A program made the position numbers and the translations under genes. This document shows, one piece after another, positions 25,134 through 35,160 of a stretch of 64,000 nucleotides of DNA. Origin of the DNA: JAENVT01 sp031373785 (GTDB lineage: Bacteria; Actinomycetota; Acidimicrobiia; Acidimicrobiales; Ilumatobacteraceae); the NCBI GenBank assembly GCA_031373785.1, contig JANMNE010000183.1:25129-89128 (forward strand). The letters are read 5' to 3'. The notes under the pieces are model-generated. The model was not told the origin of the DNA, made no database searches, and saw only the letters and a list, made by a program, of their open reading frames with translations. Within the stretch, counting starts at the first letter, position 1, and each line of letters begins with the position of its first letter.

Positions 25134-28100
25134 TCAGCACGCAATGCCCTCGTGATCACCGCGCTTGCGCCGTCGGGCGGTCACCAAGGCAACCGCGCCG
25201 CCGGCTGCCAGCAAAGCGGCCAACCGCAACATCTCGCCGACGTCGATGCCCGTGCGGGGCAGTTCGGCCGTCGGGGGGATCACCGGGATCGTCGGTGCCT
25301 CGGATGCGACCGCGATGGGGTTGACGATCGCAGTGTCGCGGTTGTTGCCGAGGTTCGTCTCCGGCGTGGATGTGCCGACGGTCGCAGTGTTCAACAGGCT
25401 GACCCCGCCGACGGCAGACGCCGGCACGAGCGCTGTGACGGTGATGGTGCCGACCTCACCGACGAGGAGCACCGGCCTCGAACAGCTGATGCCGTTGTTG
25501 GCCGATGTGCAGGTGAAGTCAGACGACGACACCGATTGCAGCACGAGGGGTGCTGGAATCGGATCGGTGACCGTCACGTCTCGGGCAGTGTTCGGACCGA
25601 GGTTCGACACGGTCAGCGTGTAGACGACGATGGAGCCGAGAAGCGGCGAGGGCGTCGTGGTGGTCTTATCGATCTGCACGTCGGTGAGGACCCTGGCCGG
25701 GGTGTCTTCGCAGGCCACGTTGTTCGAGGGGTTGGTTCCAGTGACCACTTCGACGCGGACGGTGGAGGCACACGGCGGGACGCAGCCCTGGGTAGCGCAG
25801 GCCGGGTCGTCGACGGTGGTCACGAACGCCTTGTTGGTGAACGTGGTGGGTGCGGTGATGTCGTCGATCTCGGCCTGGAGCGAGATGGTCACCGATTCGC
25901 CGACCTGGAGATCTGCGGGGTCCACGGTGCAGGTCACGACATGGCCGGCGACGGTGCAGTTGGCCGGCATCGGCAGGACCCACGACACGCCGGCCGGCAG
26001 CACGTCGGTGACGACGACCGGCTCGCCGAGGTCGGCATCTCGAGTTCCGAGGTTGCTGACAGTCAGGGTGTAGGTGAAGGTCTCACCGGCCAGCGGTTCT
26101 GCTCCTGCGTCGCTCTTGGTGATCTGCAAGTCGACCGGCAGGTCGTCGTTGACCAACGTGCAGGTGATCTGATCGCCCTCATTCGGGACCACCGGGGTTG
26201 GCACGGACGTGCCCGCTGCATCGGAGCAGTCCAAGGATGTCAGCGCATAGCCGCCTTGTTGGGTTTCGGAGACGTCGTAGCTCTGATTGGCGTCGACCGT
26301 CGCAGCAACCCCACTCGTGACCTCGGTGTCACCGACGAAGAGCGGGAAGTCACTGACGACGGCGTCTCCACCGTCGTCGTTGACGATGTTCTTGACGACC
26401 GTGATGGTCGGCGCTTGATCGTCGTTGGTGATGGTGCATCGCACGGACTCGCCGGGCGACAGCGTGACCGTGGCGCCGCCGGTGGACACGCTGAGGGCGT
26501 TGTTCGACCCGATCTGATCGCTGACGCAAACGGTGCCGATGGCGACGTAGCCGGGGATCTGCACCTCGCGGATCACCAATGGGGTGGCCGCGGGATACTG
26601 GTTGAGCTCGTCGGAGATGACCTGCGTGTCGTTGACCTGCAGCACGAAGTCGCTGACCACGGCGTCACCGCCGTTGTCGGTGACGACGTTCTTGACCACG
26701 GTGAGTCCGGGTCGGACGTCGTCGTTGGTGATCGTGCAGATGATGTCTTCGGCAAGGCCGGGCGTCACCGTGATCGCATCGGTGCCGGCCGCGGTGACGG
26801 CGAGACCGAGATCACTCGTGCACGTCACTCCGGTCGGCAGATATCCCTGGACCGGCAGCTCGCCGATGTTCAGCGCGACCCCGGCGACCTGCACGAGGGC
26901 GATGTTCTGGGCAGCGGTGGTCCCGCCGATCTGCAACGAGAAGTCTGCAGGCTTCAGGGCTCCACCGTCGTCGTTGACGACCGTCTTGATCAGGGTCAGC
27001 GAGGGGGCGATGTCGTCGTTGACGATAGTGCAGACGACGTTGCTGCCGGCAGCAACGTTGACAGTTGCGCCACAGTCGAATCCGACCGTGGAGTAACCCG
27101 GCACAGCGGACTCGCTGAGTGCATAAAGCCCGGCCGGGATCGCCGAGGCCACCGGGGTGGTTCCGCTGACGGTGGCCGGACCTGTTGCCGTGAGGGTCAC
27201 GTCACCGGGCTGCAGCATGCCACCGTCGTTGTTGACGACCGACTTGATGAGGGTGATCGTCGAGAACGGTGCACACACGGACGCATTCGGCACCGTGTGG
27301 TTCGTGGTGACGGAGGCCGTGTTGCCGAACCCGCCGCCGTTGGCGCAGTCACCATTGGTCTGCGGGCTCACTGCAATGGTTGCGGTGACCGTGATGGTGT
27401 AGACGTGGGTGTCACCGGCATTGAGCTGCGTACCCGACGTCGTGACCCCGGCATTGGTTGCCGAGAATGTCAAGCCGGTCGGGCTCGTGGAGACTGCCAC
27501 GTTGGTCACGGTGACTCCTGCGCCGAACCCGAAGGTGTCGTTCAGTGAGTACTGGGCGGGACCATCACCGGCGTTGGCGACGGTGACCTTGTACTCGATC
27601 GTCCAGACGCCGGCAGCGTCGCGCGTCGGACCGGCCGAGATGGTCTTGCCGAGGCTGACGAGGGGGTTGGGAATAGCGCCGCAGTCAGACGACGTGTTCT
27701 CGCCGAGAGCAGACGACACCGATGCGGTGTTCAACGTGCCCGTGCCGGATTCGCCGATACTGAGCACACAGTCGCGTGCCGAAACCGTCATGGACCCGGC
27801 GACCGCAAAGGTCACGACGACGTGGTAGGTGTGCCCGTTGGGATCAACGGTCGCCGGGTTGATCAGCGCCTGGTTCTGGATCTGGGGATGGGTGACTCCA
27901 TCCCAGCCGCCGACGTTCGGTGCCGGGCCGTCGACCGTGGTCAGGGTTGCCGACACGATCGTGGTTCCGGTGCCGAAGGCGATGGTGTCGGAAAGGTCGT
28001 AGAGCTCGTTGATCGTCGATTCCGACGTGACGGCGAGGTCGTAACCGACCGTGTAGACGTTGCCGCTGACGATCGTGGGACCGTCGGTCAGCGTCTTGAG

Positions 28101-31100
28101 TACCTTCACCGGCCCGCGTCGGCTGTTGGTGTAGGTGCAGGAGATGTTCTCGCCGGCAGCGAGGCCGATCGTCGCAGTTGACCCGACGATGTCGACGCTC
28201 GAACCCCGTTGTCCGACGCAGTCGAGCCCGGTCAGCTGCCAGCCGGCGACTGCGGGTTCGTCGATGACGTAGGTGCCGGGAACGACGAGGCCAGAGGTGA
28301 ACGGAGTGTCAGCCCCGGTGAGCGCGAACGGCTGGCCGTTGAAGGTAAAGCCGAACTGGGTCGTGTCGGCTCCGGGAACAACCACCTTGTCGATCGTGAT
28401 GGTGCCGCGCTTGGTGTTGGTGTAGGTGCATGTGACCGTTTCGCCGGGACCGACAGCGATCGATGCTGTGGCCGTGCCGAGATCGACCGTCGAGTCGATG
28501 TCGCTGCACGTCAGGCTGGTGAGATCCCATCCGGCGAGGCTTGTCTCGGTCGCGCTGTACGCGCCGGGTACAACGTTGGGAAGCGTGTACGAATCGGTGG
28601 GGCTCGTCGCGGTGTTGATCGATCCGCCCGCCGTGCCCGTGAAGGTGAAGATCCCGTCGCCGCCGACTGCTGTCTTGGCGATGACGATGTTGCCCTTCTT
28701 GGTGTTGGTGATCCGGCAGGTCACGGCTTCGCCAGGTGTCGGCGTGAACGTCGACGGGGAGACCGAGCCGGTCGAGCCGTCTGCCGCGACGAACGTGCAG
28801 TTCATCAAACCCTGGATCCAGGTGGCACCCGGATCGCTCTCGGCGACGCCGTACTCGGCTCCGGGCACGAGATCGACCAGAGCCGAACCCTGCACGCCCT
28901 GTGTCGCCAGCGAGATGCTGATGGGGGAGGCCAGTCCGCTGACCGGGAAGGTGAAGTCGCCGCCGGCGCCGACCGCGGTCTTGATGACCTGCAGGGTCGC
29001 CGGCTGCGCCGCGTTGGTGATGCCGCATGCGATCTGATCACCGGGCTGGACGGAGAGCGGTGGTGCGCCGATGGGTGTCGATGTGTTGGATCCAGCATGG
29101 ATCACCGAGCACGAGAAGCTGCCGGCTATCCACCCCGGAGCCAATGTCTCGTTGAGCGAGTATGACGTGCCCGGGACGAGCCCACTGAACTGAGCCAGAG
29201 GATCAGCCTTGGAGACAACATCGCTGGCCGGGGTCGCGCCCGGCGTGAGCGTGATCGTGAAGGGACCCCAGTCCGCAGCGGGATCGAGGCCGGTCACCGA
29301 TTTGGTGACGTTCAGCGTGGCCGGCTGAGCCGCGTTGCCGGCCGCGCACCCGATGGCTTCGCCGGGCTGAGCGATGAACGTGAACGGCAACGTGGTGCTG
29401 CTGCTGATGGATCCATCTGCAGCAGTCAAGGTGCAGGAGATCGACGAACTCCAGCCCGGTGCAGCCTGCTCGCCCAGGGTGTAGCTCTGCCCGGGAACCA
29501 GGCCGGTCCAGGTTTGGGCAACCGAGGTGGTGTTGCCGGTTCCCGCAAATGTCTTGGTGCCCGAGGGCGTGCCTGGGGGTGTCAGTGTGAAGTCGAAGCT
29601 CCACGGATACGTGGAGTCGACACCGGAAACGGACTTGGTGAGCGACAGGGCCGCGGGCGCTGCAATGTTCGTGAACGTGCATGTCACGGTTTCGCCGGGA
29701 CCAACGGAGATGGTGGCCTGACGGGCGATGAGATCGGTGGTCGATGCAGTGTTGCTGCAGCTGATCGAATCGAGGGCCCAGCCGGGCGTGGTGCCCTCGA
29801 CGACCGGGTAGGTGGTGCCGTTCACCTCGGTTGCGGTGATGTTGCTGAACGCCTGCGAGCCACTCCCGTTGATGCTGAAGTTCGACAGTGGCGCCGATGC
29901 GGTGAAGCCGAACGCGGCCGCGAGGTTCGGCTGAGCGGCTTTGACGATGACGATCGTGCCCTTCTTCGAGTTGCTGAAGGTGCACACCACTGTCTCGCCG
30001 GGGTCGACGTTGACGGTGCCCGATGTCAGAAGTTGCGGGCTGGAGGGCGACGACGCCTTGGTGCTGTTTGCGCCGTCGACGCACTGCAGCGACTTCAGGT
30101 CGAACGCTGTGCCGGGGTCTGTCTCGCTGACCGTGTAGCTCCCGGGCGTGATGTTGCTGAACTGCTGTTGGCCGATATTGCCCGGAGCGACGGTGGTGAT
30201 GGCGAACGGTGTCGTCGCGCCGGTGCCAGACGACCACGTCTGGTTGAAGGTGAACGTGCCCGCGGCGACTCCAGAGTTCTTGACGATCACGATGTTGCCG
30301 CGTTGGGTGTTGGCGAACGTGCATGTCACGGTCTCGTCGGCGCTGACAGCGATCGCCGTGATCGGTGAGCCATCGCTGCACGAGGCCGATGTGAGGTCCC
30401 AGCCCGCCGGGATGGCGGTCTCTGCGACCGAGTAGGTGCCGGGATTGATGAAGCCACTGTCGCCGGACTGGCCGTCCGTCAACGTGAGGTCCGTACCCGC
30501 GCCACTCCACGATCCGTCGAAGGTGAACTGCTGCGGCGAGCCGTCGGGCAACGTCTGCTTGGTGACGATGATCTTGCCGAGCTTGGTGTTGTTGAACGCG
30601 CACGTGACGGTTTGGCCGGCATTGATGACCACGTTTGGCAGGGAGCGTCCCTGATCACAACTCGACGACGTCAGTGCCCAGCCGGCAGGGACCGTCTCGC
30701 CGACGGGATACGTTCCGGGGGAGACGTCGAGGCCGACGGTTCCGGTGTTCGCACTGGTTGCCACCGAGCTGATCGGTCCGGAGAACGAGAACGTCCCATC
30801 GGGCCCGACGGTGTTCTTGACGAGCACCAGGCGGCCTTGCTGATTGTTGGTGAAGGTGCACGAGACGGTGTCGCCGGCCTTCAGCGTGATCGTCGCCGTG
30901 GGGTTGGCGACCGATGTCGTCGACTGGTTGGCGCCGCCGGCATCGTCGGTGCAGCTGATGCTGTTCAACAGCCACGCAGGGCTCGTTGCCGGCAGCAGTT
31001 CGCTGACGGTGTACCTGCCCGGAGCGATGTCGCCGCTGTTGGTAGTGGCGCCCAGGGCGAGTGAGAAGTCCTCGGGAGCGGTCGTGTTGCCGTCCCAGCT

Positions 31101-32810
31101 CTGTTCGAATGGAAAGGTCTGTGCAGCGCTGCCGGTTCCCGTCTTGTTGACGATGATGCGCGCCTTCTGGTCGTTGGTGTATGTGCACGTCACGACCTGA
31201 CCGGCCACGGTCTGCAGGGCGACCTGAGTGCCCGTGACCGTACCGACGAGGGTGCCATCGGCAAGCTTGCACTCCACCTTGGTGAGCTGCCATGCGGGCG
31301 TGGTGCTCGGCAGCGTCTCGTTGATCGAGACGCTGGTGCCCGGGGCGAATGCGAAGTCGGCGGAGGAGCCCAGTTTCAGGGCGGGCACCGTCTGGCCCGT
31401 CATCGAGAAGTTGAACGTCTGGTTGGCGTCGCCAGAGCCGGCCTTGACCAGTCGGATGCCGGAGGTGGCGTTGGTGATGGTGCAGTTTGTGTTCGGTTGG
31501 CCCGCCGGCTTCAGCTGCGGTGACGGGATGCCGATTCCGGCGAGCGACGCGGTGGTCGTCGTCGCGGTTCGCAGCTGTGGTGTGACGAGCCCCCCGGAGA
31601 CGAAGAAGGGATCCCAGAAGGTGCAGGTGATCTGCTTCACCTGCCAGTTGGCGGGCACGGTGACTTCCTGCAGCTGATAGTCGGGCTGAGCGAGCACGTT
31701 CGACCACAGGTGGGTCTGGGCCGTCTGGATCAGCGACGAGATCGACAGGTTGGACGCGTCGGTGTCGGAGCCTCCCCCGCTGACCGCGAGGGTGCTGTCG
31801 TGGACCGGCTGGGCATCGGTCTGACTGAGCTTGTAGGCGAAGTTCTGGCCGGCGCCGAAACCGGCCGGCTCGGTGACCTTGGCGACCGAGATCGTGCCGC
31901 AGTTGTTGAGCACGATCGGATTCGAGAAATTCAGGATGTCCTTCAACGAAGCCTGGGTGCTGTTGCCGGTGTAGGTGAGCGTCGACCCCGTGGTGAACGT
32001 GACGCAGCGATTCTCCGGCATCACGCCCGCAGCCGTGAGGTCGATGGCGAACTCGCCGAAGGTCGACGGGTTGGCCGTGGCCGGATTGAGCTCGGGGTTG
32101 GCGCCGCTCGCGGTCTGGACGAAGCCGGCCGAGAGGACGGTCGCGCCACCCCACGATCCTGAGCCGAGGGTGTTCGCACACGCGTCGGCGACGGTCGGCG
32201 TCCAGCGGTACAGGGTCGTGACCAATCCGCTCGACGGGCCGAAGTTGTAGTCGATCAGTAGGTCGTCGCAGCGACCGGGGAGCGGACCATTGAGCGACGT
32301 CACGACGGACTGGTCGCCGGTAGCGCTCGGGCTACGCGTGTAGTACTGGTAGAGGAGGTAGTGAACAGCACCGTTCACGTTGACCGCTTCGGCTGCGGCT
32401 CCGCCCGAACAGATGTCGTTCTTCGAGTTGGGCAGGCCGGCCTGGACAGGCCACGGGTTGTCATCGAGCTTCGAGCCGTCCACCACCGAGTCGGCATCTT
32501 GCACGCCGCACGACTGGGTGATCGACGGACCGTCGATCTGGTAGGTCTGCGCCACAACACCGGCAGATACCACGCCTGGGGTGACGACATAGCCGCCGGG
32601 CAACGTTCCATCTTGGATGTCGTTCCAGTCGAACCCGGCAGCGTTGGCCTTGTTGCCGTCGATCTCCATCCGGGTCGTCAACGTGCCGAGCGTAACCGCC
32701 TGGGCAATGTTGGGTGTGACCAGCCCGATTGCCGACAGTGCCATTGCAACTGCCGTCACCACAATCAGCCATGTCCGACCATCGCTCCGCCGTGCGCCGC
32801 TCGTATTCAC
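25134..32810 (-). CDS. Giant LPXTG-anchored surface protein with SpaA/DUF11-type repeats
   Basis: 2558 residues. The GTG at 32810 is chosen because AGGAG lies five bases upstream and a signal peptide starts at once (basic RRSDGRTW then WLIVVTAVAMALSAIGLVTPNIAQA). After an N-terminal domain of about 400 residues come about 16 repeats of 80-95 residues ending GETVTCTFTN and starting with xIxVxKxxxxxxxTFxF, typical of prealbumin-like (SpaA/Cna-B-like) stalk domains. Four DUF11-like domains are interspersed towards the C-terminus (YTLTVSNLGxxxAxDVxVTD). The extreme C-terminus is a sortase signal: LPRTG, a hydrophobic helix and RRRKRG. It should form a long wall-anchored stalk. No sortase gene is in the window. 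Whether the repeats form isopeptide bonds or disulfides (two Cys per repeat) is not decided by the sequence alone. Confidence 0.93.
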   Translation of the reverse strand: MNTSGARRSDGRTWLIVVTAVAMALSAIGLVTPNIAQAVTLGTLTTRMEIDGNKANAAGFDWNDIQDGTLPGGYVVTPGVVSAGVVAQTYQIDGPSITQSCGVQDADSVVDGSKLDDNPWPVQAGLPNSKNDICSGGAAAEAVNVNGAVHYLLYQYYTRSPSATGDQSVVTSLNGPLPGRCDDLLIDYNFGPSSGLVTTLYRWTPTVADACANTLGSGSWGGATVLSAGFVQTASGANPELNPATANPSTFGEFAIDLTAAGVMPENRCVTFTTGSTLTYTGNSTQASLKDILNFSNPIVLNNCGTISVAKVTEPAGFGAGQNFAYKLSQTDAQPVHDSTLAVSGGGSDTDASNLSISSLIQTAQTHLWSNVLAQPDYQLQEVTVPANWQVKQITCTFWDPFFVSGGLVTPQLRTATTTTASLAGIGIPSPQLKPAGQPNTNCTITNATSGIRLVKAGSGDANQTFNFSMTGQTVPALKLGSSADFAFAPGTSVSINETLPSTTPAWQLTKVECKLADGTLVGTVTGTQVALQTVAGQVVTCTYTNDQKARIIVNKTGTGSAAQTFPFEQSWDGNTTAPEDFSLALGATTNSGDIAPGRYTVSELLPATSPAWLLNSISCTDDAGGANQSTTSVANPTATITLKAGDTVSCTFTNNQQGRLVLVKNTVGPDGTFSFSGPISSVATSANTGTVGLDVSPGTYPVGETVPAGWALTSSSCDQGRSLPNVVINAGQTVTCAFNNTKLGKIIVTKQTLPDGSPQQFTFDGSWSGAGTDLTLTDGQSGDSGFINPGTYSVAETAIPAGWDLTSASCSDGSPITAIAVSADETVTCTFANTQRGNIVIVKNSGVAAGTFTFNQTWSSGTGATTPFAITTVAPGNIGQQQFSNITPGSYTVSETDPGTAFDLKSLQCVDGANSTKASSPSSPQLLTSGTVNVDPGETVVCTFSNSKKGTIVIVKAAQPNLAAAFGFTASAPLSNFSINGSGSQAFSNITATEVNGTTYPVVEGTTPGWALDSISCSNTASTTDLIARQATISVGPGETVTCTFTNIAAPAALSLTKSVSGVDSTYPWSFDFTLTPPGTPSGTKTFAGTGNTTSVAQTWTGLVPGQSYTLGEQAAPGWSSSISCTLTAADGSISSSTTLPFTFIAQPGEAIGCAAGNAAQPATLNVTKSVTGLDPAADWGPFTITLTPGATPASDVVSKADPLAQFSGLVPGTSYSLNETLAPGWIAGSFSCSVIHAGSNTSTPIGAPPLSVQPGDQIACGITNAAQPATLQVIKTAVGAGGDFTFPVSGLASPISISLATQGVQGSALVDLVPGAEYGVAESDPGATWIQGLMNCTFVAADGSTGSVSPSTFTPTPGEAVTCRITNTKKGNIVIAKTAVGGDGIFTFTGTAGGSINTATSPTDSYTLPNVVPGAYSATETSLAGWDLTSLTCSDIDSTVDLGTATASIAVGPGETVTCTYTNTKRGTITIDKVVVPGADTTQFGFTFNGQPFALTGADTPFTSGLVVPGTYVIDEPAVAGWQLTGLDCVGQRGSSVDIVGSTATIGLAAGENISCTYTNSRRGPVKVLKTLTDGPTIVSGNVYTVGYDLAVTSESTINELYDLSDTIAFGTGTTIVSATLTTVDGPAPNVGGWDGVTHPQIQNQALINPATVDPNGHTYHVVVTFAVAGSMTVSARDCVLSIGESGTGTLNTASVSSALGENTSSDCGAIPNPLVSLGKTISAGPTRDAAGVWTIEYKVTVANAGDGPAQYSLNDTFGFGAGVTVTNVAVSTSPTGLTFSATNAGVTTSGTQLNAGDTHVYTITVTATIAVSPQTNGDCANGGGFGNTASVTTNHTVPNASVCAPFSTITLIKSVVNNDGGMLQPGDVTLTATGPATVSGTTPVASAIPAGLYALSESAVPGYSTVGFDCGATVNVAAGSNVVCTIVNDDIAPSLTLIKTVVNDDGGALKPADFSLQIGGTTAAQNIALVQVAGVALNIGELPVQGYLPTGVTCTSDLGLAVTAAGTDAITVTPGLAEDIICTITNDDVRPGLTVVKNVVTDNGGDAVVSDFVLQVNDTQVISDELNQYPAATPLVIREVQIPGYVAIGTVCVSDQIGSNNALSVSTGGATVTLSPGESVRCTITNDDQAPTITVVKNIVNDDGGDAVVSDFPLFVGDTEVTSGVAATVDANQSYDVSETQQGGYALTSLDCSDAAGTSVPTPVVPNEGDQITCTLVNDDLPVDLQITKSDAGAEPLAGETFTYTLTVSNLGTRDADLGEPVVVTDVLPAGVSWVLPMPANCTVAGHVVTCTVDPADLQVGESVTISLQAEIDDITAPTTFTNKAFVTTVDDPACATQGCVPPCASTVRVEVVTGTNPSNNVACEDTPARVLTDVQIDKTTTTPSPLLGSIVVYTLTVSNLGPNTARDVTVTDPIPAPLVLQSVSSSDFTCTSANNGISCSRPVLLVGEVGTITVTALVPASAVGGVSLLNTATVGTSTPETNLGNNRDTAIVNPIAVASEAPTIPVIPPTAELPRTGIDVGEMLRLAALLAAGGAVALVTARRRKRGDHEGIAC

Positions 32811-32965
32811 GTGTACTCCTGTGCCGTAAAGTGGTTCCGCCGAGGAACTCACCACAACCTAGACCGTCACTCCTTGTAGTCAAATGGGTCATTCGATTCA
32901 TTCCCCGCCAGTAGGGCCTGTTCAGGGTCATTGCGGAGTGGCATCATGCCCACGTTCGGTGAACT

Positions 32966-32989
32966 CTCAAGTCTCAAGTTAGACTTGAG
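32966..32989. terminator. Hairpin between minus-strand genes
   Basis: CTCAAGTCT and AGACTTGAG (9 bp, perfect) flank a 6-base loop. It lies downstream of the minus-strand stop at 33023 and upstream of the giant surface gene, so it probably ends the 33023-34362 transcript. There is no T-tract. Confidence 0.5.
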
Positions 32990-33022
32990 GCACCAAGACC
33001 TTGCGCTGTTCTTGACGATGGT

Positions 33023-33862
33023 TCAGGCAGCGGCGACTGTTGATCGGAAGCCGTTCCAGGTCGTCGTGGAGTCGACGTCGACCACGATCGATGCGTTCCC
33101 GGCACGGATGCGGGAGAGCGACGCATCGCCACGGGCGACGATCCCGGATTTGTCGGAGGGCCGCGGCGAGTCGCTGTCGTCGATCGTGACGCACGCTCGA
33201 CCGGGTAGCCGCGCCTTGACGGCGGCGAGAACGGTTGCCTGCACGCCAACGGTCGAACTGCTGGCTGTCCACCCACCTGGCAGGACGATCGGTCCGGCGT
33301 CTGTGTCGAGCCCGAGCCAACAGTTGCCGTCGTTGTCGAGCAGCGATGCATCACGTTGGCGTTGAGCTGTTGATCGCCGCTTGGTCGAGTGAGCCTTTCG
33401 TTGCACTGCGTGCTCGTGTCGAAATCGGTCCGTCTTGTGTGTGATGGCGCCATCGTCGGTCCACACGACTTCGTTCTCGTGACGCAACGCGATCAGTACC
33501 CGGTGACGCAGCCTCCACGTCCTCGGGGTCGAGGCTGCATCGACGACGTAGCCAAGGAGCTGCTCGGGATAGCGGACGGCAATCAACGCAAGGGCGCTCC
33601 CCGCGAGTGCATACACAGGGAGTTCGCGTACTCCTTCTGGCGGACGACTGACGTCGATGACAACGGCGCGCCCAGCGCGCAGCCGCCACGAGTCGTCGTT
33701 GCGCGACAGCACCGATGCACTGGGATCGCGGCGCAGAGCAGCGACCTTTGCAGCGCGCCGCGATGTGGTGGTCCAGTAGTAGCCGCCAAAGTTGACCCCT
33801 GCCTGCAACGTGACTACGGGACTCGATTTCCCGCGCACCACGAACGCCTGGAAACCGCTCAT
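33023..33862 (-). CDS. Split-barrel flavin/F420-binding-like protein (PNPOx-like)
   Basis: 279 residues. The first 70 residues (VVRGKSSPVVTLQAGVNFGGYYWTTTSRRAAKVAALRRDPSASVLSR) resemble the pyridoxamine-phosphate-oxidase split barrel: a strand, a substrate-facing loop, then the AAKVAALRRDP helix that contacts the cofactor phosphate. A second domain starts near 130 (DNDGNCWLGLDTDAGPIVLPG) and may be a further barrel. The ATG shares one base with the TGA of the upstream gene (TGATG), so the two are co-translated. F420- or FMN-dependent reduction or sensing is plausible; the substrate is unknown. Family assignment is moderate. Confidence 0.65.
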   Translation of the reverse strand: MSGFQAFVVRGKSSPVVTLQAGVNFGGYYWTTTSRRAAKVAALRRDPSASVLSRNDDSWRLRAGRAVVIDVSRPPEGVRELPVYALAGSALALIAVRYPEQLLGYVVDAASTPRTWRLRHRVLIALRHENEVVWTDDGAITHKTDRFRHEHAVQRKAHSTKRRSTAQRQRDASLLDNDGNCWLGLDTDAGPIVLPGGWTASSSTVGVQATVLAAVKARLPGRACVTIDDSDSPRPSDKSGIVARGDASLSRIRAGNASIVVDVDSTTTWNGFRSTVAAA

Positions 33863-34362
33863 CACGCGCGCAACTGCTTGATGGCGATCGTTGCCGGGTC
33901 CAGGCCGAGTCGGTGGTAGAGGTTGACGGCGAATCGCTTGCCGGTTCGCTGCATCGATGCCTTCATCACTCGCTCGACGGCGCCGGCAGACAGTCGCGGC
34001 AGTGGAAGCTCGACCGTGAGCGCAATGTCGACCTTCAACTCGGTCTCGTCGCCACGTTGGGTCAGTTCGTAGATGCCGTCGGCTCCAGCGCGTTCGCGCT
34101 CGCCATGAGCCGTCTCGTGATTGAAGCGGATCAGCCGCGGCTCGATGAACTCCATCCGCTCGGTGAAGGTCGGGGCGACGCTGACACCGAGTGCCTCGAT
34201 GCCCGTCAACTGCCATCGCCACAGATCACCTTCGACGACAATGGAGCGCACCAGGGGAGTGAGGGCGGTCAGCGAAGCGGGGTCGGAGATCTGCTTCCAG
34301 ATCAGATCTGCGGTGACCGGAACGGTGGACGCGGAGATGTTCCGGGCGGTGAAAGATGCCAT
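33862..34362 (-). CDS. SRPBCC/START-like lipid-binding protein
   Basis: 166 residues from the ATG at 34362 (an alternative ATG lies at 34389). It reads ISASTVPVTADLIWKQISDPASLTALTPLVRSI, a typical SRPBCC helix-grip beginning, and ends with a long helix (RLSAGAVERVMKASMQRTGKRFAVNLYHRLG). Such proteins bind hydrophobic ligands in a deep cavity. It forms an operon with the downstream split-barrel protein. No specific ligand can be named. Confidence 0.7.
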   Translation of the reverse strand: MASFTARNISASTVPVTADLIWKQISDPASLTALTPLVRSIVVEGDLWRWQLTGIEALGVSVAPTFTERMEFIEPRLIRFNHETAHGERERAGADGIYELTQRGDETELKVDIALTVELPLPRLSAGAVERVMKASMQRTGKRFAVNLYHRLGLDPATIAIKQLRA

Positions 34363-34403
34363 GGCTCTGGACGTACCCCAATATCTCATGCGTCACCCAT
34401 CGG

Positions 34404-35051
34404 TCAACGAATCACGAGCGGGAGGGCGACGAACATCAACACCGACCATGTCACGTGCGTGAGAACTGGCGCGAGCACCCCGTCGGTTGCTCTGCGCTGG
34501 AGACCGACCACGGCACCCAGCAAGACGGCCGCGAAACCGAGCATGAGATTGCCGGTCGCCATCGTCATGGCTGCGTAGATCAGCACGGCCGCCGGCAACC
34601 GAGTTCGCTCCGGCAGCGCGGGCTGGACGGCGCCGCGGAAGAAGACTTCCTCGGCGATTCCGTTGGCGACGGTGAGGAGCAGAACGATTGGCCACGAACC
34701 CTCGCTGGCATAGTCGAGCACTCGTTCGACCCGGTCGCTCAGGGCAGCGATGTGTCTCACCACGAGGGCTCCGACGACGAACACCGCGGCCAGCGCGGCG
34801 CCGGCGATGATCGCGCTGAGGACCGGCCGACGACGTTGGTCGTCGTGCGTCTCCCAACCAAGGGGCACGGGACCGGAGAGCATTCCGCCGACAAGCCACA
34901 CGACGCCGAGCGCGAGCGTGCTGGCGTAGAACGCTCCGCTACCAGGTTCGGTGCGCAATGCCCAGGCGAGCCCGGCGACACCGATCGCGCCGAATGCGAT
35001 GACCACGAATCGCCGGCGAAATGTGGGCTCATCGACGACCGGTGTGCCCAT
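34404..35051 (-). CDS. CPBP-family intramembrane metalloprotease
   Basis: 215 residues with about six membrane helices. The catalytic motifs of the CPBP (CAAX/Abi) family are present: EEVFFRG near residue 134 and a later TH (APVLTHVTWSVLMF) near 198. These proteases act within the membrane on prenylated or other substrates, and bacterial members often serve in self-immunity or envelope stress. It ends 41 bases upstream of the SRPBCC gene start on the same strand. Confidence 0.85.
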   Translation of the reverse strand: MGTPVVDEPTFRRRFVVIAFGAIGVAGLAWALRTEPGSGAFYASTLALGVVWLVGGMLSGPVPLGWETHDDQRRRPVLSAIIAGAALAAVFVVGALVVRHIAALSDRVERVLDYASEGSWPIVLLLTVANGIAEEVFFRGAVQPALPERTRLPAAVLIYAAMTMATGNLMLGFAAVLLGAVVGLQRRATDGVLAPVLTHVTWSVLMFVALPLVIR

Positions 35052-35160
35052 CGAGCCAGGCTACCGACGGTCGCTCGACGAGCCGAATGGCCGCCGGCGC
35101 CGTATGGGTCGCTAGCCCTACTCGCCTCACGTTCCGGCTTGAGCAGCCCGATACTTTCGG

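Noticed and set aside
24813..27548. 911-codon plus-strand open frame
   Set aside because: It overlaps the broken protease and the 3' end of the LPXTG gene in another frame or strand. Composition is Arg/Gly/Asp-rich with no domain.
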